From an uncultured Clostridia bacterium (GTDB taxonomy: Bacteria; Bacillota; Clostridia; Oscillospirales; Acutalibacteraceae): a DNA stretch of 6,852 nucleotides. Each line of letters opens with the position of its first letter. Within the stretch, counting starts at the first letter, position 1. The DNA lies in assembly GCA_937877675.1 (NCBI GenBank), contig CALEIS010000062.1, positions 1-6,852 of the forward strand. The letters run 5' to 3'. The notes below the pieces were generated by a model. It did not search any database, had not been told where the DNA came from, and saw nothing but the letters and a program-made list of their open reading frames with translations. Shown here one piece after another: positions 1-5,827 of this stretch. The translations under genes and the position numbers were made by a program.

Positions 1-1144
1 CATAAGGCATATCACCTGTAAATATGCTTAAGCCGACTTCACCAACAAAATCTGAAAACTTTTTCTTGTCAAATTCTTTATCTCGTTTTAAGAAAAGTAA
101 ACGCTTTAATGACTTAATCGTCATTTTATCAAATCTCTTTCTTGCGAATGACTTAAGATGCTTTACAATTCCTTTTCCTCCGCTGAGAGCACCACGCACT
201 CTTGCAACAATTGCACAAGAGAAATGATTATCAAAATACTCCTGAGGTGTAAGACCGTTTAAGTCCCATCCAAAATCAGGAACATCAAGTGATTTAACTT
301 TGAGAGTAGAATTTTCATCTATGGTAATTTTTCGATATTTTGCAGGACTGCCCACAAGAGCAGAGGTACATATATCAATGAGTCTGTTTCCACTTTCTGA
401 ATAAAACTCATTTATACTTTGAATATGCATATGTCCTGTGAGCACAAATTCAACTCCGTTATCAGCAAGGAAAGAAGCAATCTTTCTCCAATCCCTTATT
501 TTTGCATCTCCAACTAATTCAAAAACAGGTACAGGTGGAATAATTGGATAGTGACAAGTTGCGAACACATCACAGTTATCTTCCTTTGCTTTATCCAGTT
601 GTTCTTTTGTCCAAGACATAAGTCTGTCATCCATTGTGCCTTTTGGTTGGCCTTTACTGTCACAATGAATTGCGAGCATTCTGACACCATTACTGATTTC
701 TGCAACATAAGAGTGTGTAGCCTCATCAATTGCAATAGCATCACCATAACCAAAATCGCGATACATTTCACACAAATCGTTATATTCCGTACCCTCAACA
801 GGCATACGACCATCATCTTTTAATATGTAGGCTGAATCGTTATAATCGTGACCTGCAGTTATTACATAAACCTTTTTGCCATTTTCTTTAAGTCTATAAA
901 GCTCTTTAATAAAACCATTGTGGCTTTCTTTTTCGCCATTTTTTACAAGGTCACCGGGAATAATAACAATATCAGTTTCTTTGTCTTCAATAATTTTATC
1001 GAAAGTTGAGCTTAGAATTGCACCACTTTCTTTTACAAAATACTGTTCGGTGACCATATTCTTTTCAAAGGCTTCTCCACCTGGTTCTAATATATTGTTT
1101 AAATAATGTGTATCAGTAACAAGATAAAAACTTACAGGTTTCAT
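1..1144 (-). CDS. Calcineurin-like metallophosphoesterase, 3' end beyond the window
   Basis: Reading leftward from the ATG at 1144-1142, the frame stays open for 381 codons to the window edge with no stop, so the C-terminus is missing. The family hydrolyses phosphomono- or diesters with two metal ions; the substrate here is unknown. Visible motifs are D11-x-H13 (TDTHY), GD65LVKNGE, H99-D100 in TAGHDYND, H198 in TCHYP and GH238MH240. This is the normal motif order over about residues 5-245. The usual GNHD motif is AGHD, so the metal-binding Asn is replaced by Gly98. Residues 250-381 form an additional C-terminal region with a Lys/Arg-rich stretch around 329-362. No signal peptide or membrane segment is seen, so it is probably cytoplasmic. 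AAGGAG at 1156-1151 lies 6 bases before the ATG. The gene starts 16 bases after the rhaD stop with no terminator between, so it is very likely the fourth gene of the rhamnose operon. A house-cleaning sugar-phosphate phosphatase role would be speculation. Confidence 0.88.
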   Translation of the reverse strand, partial: MKPVSFYLVTDTHYLNNILEPGGEAFEKNMVTEQYFVKESGAILSSTFDKIIEDKETDIVIIPGDLVKNGEKESHNGFIKELYRLKENGKKVYVITAGHDYNDSAYILKDDGRMPVEGTEYNDLCEMYRDFGYGDAIAIDEATHSYVAEISNGVRMLAIHCDSKGQPKGTMDDRLMSWTKEQLDKAKEDNCDVFATCHYPIIPPVPVFELVGDAKIRDWRKIASFLADNGVEFVLTGHMHIQSINEFYSESGNRLIDICTSALVGSPAKYRKITIDENSTLKVKSLDVPDFGWDLNGLTPQEYFDNHFSCAIVARVRGALSGGKGIVKHLKSFARKRFDKMTIKSLKRLLFLKRDKEFDKKKFSDFVGEVGLSIFTGDMPY

Positions 1145-1160
1145 ATATTTCTCCTTAAGC

Positions 1161-1976
1161 TTATATATTCAAAAAATCTTTTCTATAATTGACGCCAAAA
1201 AATTCTGCAAGTTCTATCATTTCTTCATCCTTGATAGTGTTTATTCTTGGCAGATGTGCTGTAAGCATATAAATCTGTGCAGCTTTTTCTACTGTTTCAA
1301 TAAGACCGAAGGTTTCATCCATTGTTTTACCAGCACCATAAATGCCATGCATACCCCAAACAACAAGTCTGAACTCTTCCATTTTTTTTGCTGTTGCTTC
1401 ACCGATTTCATTTGTACCGCAAAGCATCCAAGGAAGAACTCCCACACCATCAGGAAAAACAACAATACATTCTGTACACATTTCCCAGAGAGTATGAGTG
1501 AATTTCTTTTCATCAAGCTCGTGCACATAGTTCATAGCAAGTGTATGTGTTGGGTGTGTATGCATTATAACTCTGTTTTCTGGGTCAACCTTAAGCCTTG
1601 CCATATGACTCATAAGATGTGCTGGAAGTTCACTTGTAAATTTGCTATTATCATTATACCCCCAAAGAAGCTCGGCTGTTGTTCCGTCCTTTGCAATACG
1701 GATGATGCCAAGGTTTGTTTCAGGGTCGCTTTCAACATTTTTAAAATATTTTCCTGTGCCTGTAACGATAAAGATTTTACCGATAAGGTCAGTTGCATCA
1801 AAGCCTGTAGGGATTGTACGGATAACATTATCTATATCAAGATATTCTTTAACTTCATTTTCATCAAGCATATAACTTATATTACCGCCATTTCTTTCGT
1901 CCCAACCAAGACGATACATATTAGCAGTAGTCTTTTTCATTTCCTCCACAAAAGGAGCAGTTAAAATATCTTTCAT
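1161..1976 (-). CDS. rhaD: Rhamnulose-1-phosphate aldolase (class II)
   Basis: This 271-residue protein matches the roughly 270-residue length of RhaD. It performs the zinc-dependent retro-aldol cleavage of L-rhamnulose-1-phosphate to dihydroxyacetone phosphate and L-lactaldehyde in the cytoplasm. Class II aldolase/adducin-family signatures are visible. RNGGNIS (28-34) and the TGTGK loop (72-76) fit the phosphate-binding region. E116 (TSELPAH) is the likely catalytic acid/base. H139 and H141 in MHTHPTH, with H210 in VVWGMHG, are the three expected zinc ligands. The ATG at 1976-1974 overlaps the rhaA stop in an ATGA sequence. The Shine-Dalgarno GGTGA (1988-1984) lies inside the end of rhaA, 7 bases before the start, so translation is probably coupled. 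Its place directly after kinase and isomerase supports the rhamnulose assignment over the related fuculose-phosphate aldolase, as does its greater length (fuculose-phosphate aldolases are nearer 215 residues). The protein looks intact. Confidence 0.96.
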   Translation of the reverse strand: MKDILTAPFVEEMKKTTANMYRLGWDERNGGNISYMLDENEVKEYLDIDNVIRTIPTGFDATDLIGKIFIVTGTGKYFKNVESDPETNLGIIRIAKDGTTAELLWGYNDNSKFTSELPAHLMSHMARLKVDPENRVIMHTHPTHTLAMNYVHELDEKKFTHTLWEMCTECIVVFPDGVGVLPWMLCGTNEIGEATAKKMEEFRLVVWGMHGIYGAGKTMDETFGLIETVEKAAQIYMLTAHLPRINTIKDEEMIELAEFFGVNYRKDFLNI

Positions 1977-3217
1977 ACTCTTTTCACCAGAACTTCCTCT
2001 TCGTATTTTTTGACTTCTTCAAGATAATTTTTTGTCACTTTTTCTCTTGCAAGATATTCATTCCACACATCACCAAACGGTGCTGTTTTCATTTCTTCCT
2101 GAAGATACATTATTTCTGTAAAATTACTTTCATTTTGCAAATCTTTCATTTTTTCATCAGGCTGTAAAAGTGCAAAGAGAAGTGCTTTCTGTACACTTCT
2201 GACACCCGTTACCCAAGCAGAAATTCTATTTATTGATGCATCAAAATAGTCTGTTGCAATAAATACTCTGCCGAGAGCATCGTTTCTTACGATTTCCTTT
2301 GCAATTTCTTTTGTTTCATCATCAAAAATAACCACATGGTCTGAATCCCAACGAACTGCTCTTGTTATATGAAGTGCAATTTTTTCATTAAAGAGAAGAA
2401 GTGAGGAAATCTTATCACTAACCATTTCAGTCGGATGATAATGGCCGTTGTCCATAAGAGGTGTAATACCCTTATAATCGGAATAGGAAAGGCAGAATTC
2501 AGCTGAGCCTACAGTATAGCTTTCAAGACCAATACCGAACACCTTTGATTCAAGAGTTACATATACTTTCTCTTTATTATAAGGCACATTTAGGATTTCA
2601 TCAAGGCTGTTTTTGAATCTCAATCTCGGTGAAAGTCTATCAGTAGGAATATCCTTGTATCCATCAGGAATCCATATATTCATAACACAAGGGACACCTG
2701 TTTCTTCGGCAAAATATTCTGCAATTTTAAGACAGGCTTTTCCGTGATTTACCCAATATGTACGAACAGCTTCATCAGGTGAAGAAAGAGTGAGATTATC
2801 CTTTACCATAGGGTGTGAAAAGAATGTTGGGTTAAAATCTATACCCATATTTCTTTCTTTGGCAAAATCCACCCATTTTTTGAAATGCTTTGGCTGGATT
2901 TTATCTCTGCCAACAGTTTCGCCATCTTCAAAGATGGCATAGGAAGCGTGAAGATTCAATTTCTTTTTGCCTGGCATAAGTGAAAAAGCCTTATCATAGT
3001 CTGCCATAAGCTCATCAGGTGTTCTTGCCTTACCTGGATAGTTACCTGTAGTCTGAATACCACCTGAAAGAGCCTCTTTACTGTCAAAGCCTATTACATC
3101 ATCACCCTGCCAACAGTGAACGGAAACTGTGACATTTTTTAGTGTTTCAAGTGCTTTTTCAGTATCAATGCCATATTGTGCATATGTTTCCTTAGCTTCG
3201 TTATATCTGTTCATCAT
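1973..3217 (-). CDS. rhaA: L-rhamnose isomerase
   Basis: This 414-residue protein is close to the usual length of about 419. It interconverts L-rhamnose and L-rhamnulose, the first step of rhamnose use, with a divalent metal such as Mn in the cytoplasm. Sequence hallmarks of RhaA are VHCWQGDDVIGF (33-44), GIQTTGNYPGKARTP (53-67), LNLHASYA (87-94), MNIWIPDG (179-186), LESKVFGIGLESYTVGS (222-238), MDNGHYHPTE (255-264), RAVRWDSDHVV (286-296) and TDYFDASINRI (322-332). The acidic and histidine residues in the last four blocks (E232, D256, H259, D291, D293, D323/D326) are those expected to hold the metals and substrate. The start ATG at 3217 overlaps the rhaB stop as ATGA. A second ATG follows at once (3214-3212), so the protein starts MMNR or MNR. 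AAGGAG at 3228-3223 inside rhaB serves either. All key blocks are present, and it looks functional. Confidence 0.98.
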   Translation of the reverse strand: MMNRYNEAKETYAQYGIDTEKALETLKNVTVSVHCWQGDDVIGFDSKEALSGGIQTTGNYPGKARTPDELMADYDKAFSLMPGKKKLNLHASYAIFEDGETVGRDKIQPKHFKKWVDFAKERNMGIDFNPTFFSHPMVKDNLTLSSPDEAVRTYWVNHGKACLKIAEYFAEETGVPCVMNIWIPDGYKDIPTDRLSPRLRFKNSLDEILNVPYNKEKVYVTLESKVFGIGLESYTVGSAEFCLSYSDYKGITPLMDNGHYHPTEMVSDKISSLLLFNEKIALHITRAVRWDSDHVVIFDDETKEIAKEIVRNDALGRVFIATDYFDASINRISAWVTGVRSVQKALLFALLQPDEKMKDLQNESNFTEIMYLQEEMKTAPFGDVWNEYLAREKVTKNYLEEVKKYEEEVLVKRV

Positions 3218-4587
3218 TCTGTCTCCTTTACATCAAAGGTTCTTTTTATGATTTCTCTTGTCTCGGCAAGACTTGTTTTATTATCATACATAATCTGTGA
3301 AAGTATATTTCCAGTTGCCGTTGCCTCCATGAGTCCTGTAAAGACCTTTTTCCCTGTGTATCTCGCTGTGAGTTCATTTAAATACTTATCCTTGCTACCC
3401 CCACCCACAATGTGAATTGACTTTATCTCTTTACCACTTATATCCTCAATTTCCTCTACCGCTTTTCTATAAGAATCAGCAAGAGAATGGTAAACGCTTG
3501 AAAGCACATCAGCAAGTGGTAAATCAGGTTTTCCGAGATAATTTCTCACAGCCTCAATCATATTTTCGGGAGCAAGAAACTCAGGAGCATTTGGTTCAAT
3601 TTTTTCTGTAAATGTACTTTTTTTAGCAAGATTCATCATTTCATCATAAGTAAGCTCTTTATTTATATTTCTGCGGATATTTTGAAACAACCACATCCCC
3701 ATAATATTTTTGAGAAAACGGAAACGGTATTCTGTTCCACCCTCATTGGCAAAGTTCGCCTTCTGAGCCTTTTCACTTAAAACAGCTTCGGTGTTTTCCG
3801 TGCCTATAAGACTCCATGTACCTGACGAAATATAAACACTTTCATCGTCAATAGGACAAGCCGCAACAGCAGAAGCTGTATCATGTGATGGGCAGAGAAT
3901 AACTGTACTGTCAAAGCCAATTTCCTTTTTTACTTCTTCTCTAAAATTACCAACAACTGTGCCAGGAAGAGAAAGATTACAGAATAAGGTTTCAGGTATG
4001 CCGAGTTTATCAAGAAGATATTTATCCCATTGTTTGCTTTGAGCATTCACAAGATTTGTTGTAGTTGCGTTAGTATATTCATTTTTAATTTCACCTGTCA
4101 GTTTAAACGAAAGGTATTCAGGCATCATCAAAAAGTGCTTTGCTTTACTGAGTTTGCCACTTTGCTTATCATCATACAACTGATAAATTGTGTTGAAATT
4201 CTGTTTCTGTATTCCTGTTATTGAGTATAATTCGGCTTGTGAGATTATCTCACCGACTGCTTTTGAACTTTCTTCTGTTCTGCTATCACGATAAGAAACA
4301 GCAGGAAGTATTTCTTTGTTGTATTTGTCTAAAAGGACATAGTCAACACCCCATGTGTCTATGGCAATAGTCTTTGGAATCTTACCAAGTTCCTTACATA
4401 TTTTAATACCCGCTTTTACCTCTTTGAAAAGATTATCAATATCCCAGACAAGTGTACCGTTGTCATTCTTTATATTGTTGCCAAATCGATATATTTCTTC
4501 AAGACAAAGATTACCATTTCTTATGTATCCAAGAATATGTCTGCCTGACGAAGCACCAATATCTATAGCTAAATAGCAAACACTCAT
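3214..4587 (-). CDS. rhaB: Rhamnulokinase (FGGY family)
   Basis: This FGGY-family sugar kinase transfers phosphate from ATP to L-rhamnulose, giving L-rhamnulose-1-phosphate. I chose the ATG at 4587-4585 (457 residues, starting MSVCYLAIDIG). The frame is open to GTG codons at 4599 and 4596, but those lie within or beside the Shine-Dalgarno AGGTGG (4601-4596), which sits 8 bases before the ATG. Numbered from that ATG, the phosphate-binding AIDIGASSGR is 7-16, DTWGVDY about 77-83, the catalytic-base motif PSHDTASAV has D236, SSGTWSLIG is 254-262 and the adenosine-site motif IVGGGSKD is 393-400. The DIGASSGR start and SSGTWSL block are characteristic of RhaB within the FGGY kinases. It is the first gene of the operon, with rhaA overlapping its stop codon. 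There are no disruptions. Fuculokinase is the main alternative, but the neighbours make this unlikely. Confidence 0.96.
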   Translation of the reverse strand: MSVCYLAIDIGASSGRHILGYIRNGNLCLEEIYRFGNNIKNDNGTLVWDIDNLFKEVKAGIKICKELGKIPKTIAIDTWGVDYVLLDKYNKEILPAVSYRDSRTEESSKAVGEIISQAELYSITGIQKQNFNTIYQLYDDKQSGKLSKAKHFLMMPEYLSFKLTGEIKNEYTNATTTNLVNAQSKQWDKYLLDKLGIPETLFCNLSLPGTVVGNFREEVKKEIGFDSTVILCPSHDTASAVAACPIDDESVYISSGTWSLIGTENTEAVLSEKAQKANFANEGGTEYRFRFLKNIMGMWLFQNIRRNINKELTYDEMMNLAKKSTFTEKIEPNAPEFLAPENMIEAVRNYLGKPDLPLADVLSSVYHSLADSYRKAVEEIEDISGKEIKSIHIVGGGSKDKYLNELTARYTGKKVFTGLMEATATGNILSQIMYDNKTSLAETREIIKRTFDVKETE

Positions 4588-4595
4588 TTGTTCCA

Positions 4596-4601
4596 CCACC
4601 T
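4596..4601 (-). promoter_or_regulatory. Ribosome binding site that sets the rhaB start
   Basis: AGGTGG on the minus strand ends 8 bases before the ATG at 4587. The GTG codons that could extend the rhaB frame (4599-4597 and 4596-4594) overlap or adjoin this element, so they cannot use it. The same AGGTGG core precedes the divergent regulator gene. Confidence 0.75.
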
Positions 4602-4632
4602 AATCTTAGTGTTTCTACATTATCACATCATA

Positions 4633-4661
4633 ATATTACCATTTAACAAATACATTTTAAA
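4633..4661 (-). promoter_or_regulatory. Predicted promoter of the rhaBAD-phosphoesterase operon
   Basis: On the minus strand, TTTAAA (4661-4656) can act as a poor -35. It is followed after 17 bases by TAATAT (4638-4633) as -10, giving a leader of roughly 40 bases before the rhaB ATG. The weak -35 directly abuts the proximal direct-repeat half-site (4674-4663). That is the layout expected where an AraC-type activator contacts RNA polymerase at a class II promoter. Other AT-rich -10-like words are nearby, so the exact position is uncertain. Confidence 0.5.
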
Positions 4662-4662
4662 G

Positions 4663-4696
4663 GTCCTTATTTGTTTAAAAAAGTGTCCTTATTTGT
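4663..4696. repeat. Two 12-base direct repeats, likely AraC-type regulator operators
   Basis: GTCCTTATTTGT occurs identically at 4663-4674 and 4685-4696, a start-to-start distance of 22 bases, about two helical turns. Direct half-sites at 21-22 base spacing are typical of AraC-family binding sites. Read toward rhaB the half-site is ACAAATAAGGAC. The left copy abuts the predicted rhaB -35, and the right copy ends one base before the predicted -35 of the regulator gene. The repeats are seen directly; regulator binding is inferred from position and spacing. Confidence 0.75.
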
Positions 4697-4697
4697 A

Positions 4698-4726
4698 TTG
4701 ATTTTCACAGGACGGAATTGTATAAT
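4698..4726 (+). promoter_or_regulatory. Predicted promoter of the AraC-family regulator gene
   Basis: TTGATT (4698-4703) and a perfect TATAAT (4721-4726) are separated by 17 bases, a good match to a housekeeping sigma-70/SigA promoter. The leader is short: GAGGTGG (4733-4739) is the ribosome binding site for the ATG at 4744. The direct repeat at 4685-4696 lies immediately upstream of the -35, so the regulator may also affect its own transcription. Confidence 0.7.
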
Positions 4727-4743
4727 CAAACAGAGGTGGTTAT

Positions 4744-5694
4744 ATGATAAATCGTGAAATTCTTAAGGAATTAATTCCCATAACTGACGAGGAACAAGCC
4801 ATACTTGACGGAAGAAGCACTATAGACAGTAGCATTTATACAGAAAACGATGATAACATTGTAAGTGCAAAGAAGCTTTTAAAAGACGGGAAGCTTATAA
4901 CAATCCGAACACACACAAGATTTATTCACTTTCCTGAGCACACTCACGATTTTGTTGAGGTGGTCTATATGTGCTCCGGTAAAACAACGCATATTATCAA
5001 TAGCAAAACCATTGAACTTTCTGAAGGTGAGCTTCTTTTTCTCGGTCAGAATGCGAAGCAGGAAATTCTTCCCGCCTCAGGTAATGACGTAGCAGTAAAT
5101 TTTATTATTCTTCCACAGTTTTTTGAAAAAACACTTGAAATGTTAGGTGCCGAAGAAACTCCCTTAAAAAAGTTTATTGTTGAGTCGCTTTTCAAAGAAG
5201 AAAATCCAGGTTATCTTCATTTTAAGGTATCTGATATTCTGCCTATTCAAAATCTTATTGAAAATTTACTGTGGACACTCGTCAGCAATATGCCAAATAA
5301 GAGAAATATTAACCAAACCACTATGGGACTTCTTTTTATGCAACTTCTTAATCACACAGACAGACTTGCCTATCATACAAAGGAAGAAGCTGCTACACTT
5401 CAAATTTTCAAGTACATTGAAGAAAATTATAAAAATGGCAGTCTTACTGAGGCAGCAAAACTGCTTCACTACGACTTTTATTGGTTAAGCCACGAAATAA
5501 AAAATCAAACAGGAAAAACCTATACTGAACTTTTACAGGATAAACGCCTATCCCAGGCAGCATATCTTCTAAAGAACACAAAAATTAGTGTTGACGAAAT
5601 TTCAAAATCCGTAGGCTATGAAAACAAAAGCTATTTTCACAGAATATTCGCAAAGCAGTTCAAAATGAGTCCTAAAAAATTCAGAAATAATTAA
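4744..5694 (+). CDS. AraC-family transcriptional regulator, probable activator of the rhamnose operon
   Basis: This 316-residue protein has the usual two-part AraC layout. A sugar-sensing cupin-like domain spans about residues 50-125, with the FPEHTHDFVEVVY block (63-75) and SEGELLFLGQNAKQEI (93-108). A helical linker follows at about 140-215. The C-terminal DNA-binding region has two helix-turn-helix units: LTEAAKLLHYDFYWLSHEIK (234-253), then ISVDEISKSVGYENKSYFHR (281-300) running into FAKQFKMSPKKFR, which is the classic AraC/XylS signature. The ATG at 4744 follows GAGGTGG with 4 bases between. The gene is divergent from rhaB across a 156-base intergenic region containing direct repeats suited to this family. 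It is therefore most likely the local rhamnose-responsive regulator, functionally comparable to RhaS/RhaR; the inducer is inferred from context only. Residues 1-47 are an acidic N-terminal extension of unknown role. I give no symbol because orthology to RhaR or RhaS cannot be settled by reading. Confidence 0.93.
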   Translation: MINREILKELIPITDEEQAILDGRSTIDSSIYTENDDNIVSAKKLLKDGKLITIRTHTRFIHFPEHTHDFVEVVYMCSGKTTHIINSKTIELSEGELLFLGQNAKQEILPASGNDVAVNFIILPQFFEKTLEMLGAEETPLKKFIVESLFKEENPGYLHFKVSDILPIQNLIENLLWTLVSNMPNKRNINQTTMGLLFMQLLNHTDRLAYHTKEEAATLQIFKYIEENYKNGSLTEAAKLLHYDFYWLSHEIKNQTGKTYTELLQDKRLSQAAYLLKNTKISVDEISKSVGYENKSYFHRIFAKQFKMSPKKFRNN

Positions 5695-5696
5695 GA

Positions 5697-5742
5697 AATC
5701 GCTATTGACACAAATTGTGCCAGTAGCGATTGCTTTGTTTTA
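5697..5742 (+). terminator. Intrinsic terminator of the regulator gene
   Basis: Two bases after the regulator stop, AATCGCTA (5697-5704) pairs perfectly with TAGCGATT (5724-5731). The arms continue inward through TTG/CAG pairs (one G-T), one A-C mismatch, and CAC/GTG around an AAATT loop. A T-rich run, GCTTTGTTTTA, follows at 5732-5742. The T-tract is interrupted but adequate. Confidence 0.75.
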
Positions 5743-5771
5743 TATTGTATTTAAGTCATTCAAAAGAATTA

Positions 5772-5816
5772 AGTGTTGCATTGGGGATGTCACTATCCCC
5801 TCTTGCAACGCTTTTT
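5772..5816 (+). terminator. Strong hairpin between convergent genes, probably a bidirectional terminator
   Basis: AGTGTTGCA (5772-5780) pairs with TGCAACGCT (5804-5812) with one G-T pair. An inner stem GGGGAT/ATCCCC (5783-5788 with 5795-5800) closes a 6-base loop. On the plus strand TTTTT (5812-5816) follows at once, a textbook rho-independent terminator. On the minus strand the hairpin begins 15 bases after the reductase stop, and its tail (TAATTCTTTTG) is less T-rich but usable. It therefore probably stops the reductase transcript and backs up the regulator's own terminator. Confidence 0.8.
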
Positions 5817-5827
5817 ATTAATTGTAA

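Noticed and set aside
514..816. A 100-codon minus-strand open frame inside the phosphoesterase
   Set aside because: It is out of frame with the phosphoesterase, whose full motif set is in the other frame across the same bases. It has no independent start signal.
1145..1160. A terminator or promoter between rhaD and the phosphoesterase
   Set aside because: The 16-base gap holds only the ribosome binding site; no hairpin or promoter elements fit.
1254..1964. A 236-codon plus-strand open frame opposite rhaD
   Set aside because: It is antisense to a clear, full-length RhaD, has no ribosome binding site or recognisable domain, and its Cys/Phe/His-rich translation is typical of a mirror frame of a low-GC gene.
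4588..4743. A CcpA/cre catabolite-repression site or riboswitch in the divergent region
   Set aside because: I found no convincing match to the cre palindrome, and the short leaders leave no room for a riboswitch aptamer or a leader terminator.
5177..5488. A 103-codon plus-strand open frame inside the regulator gene
   Set aside because: It is an alternative frame of the intact AraC-family gene, with no domain and no convincing ribosome binding site.
5705..5710. A perfect TTGACA -35 hexamer after the regulator gene
   Set aside because: It lies inside the terminator hairpin, and no -10-like hexamer occurs at 15-19 base spacing (GATTGC at 17).
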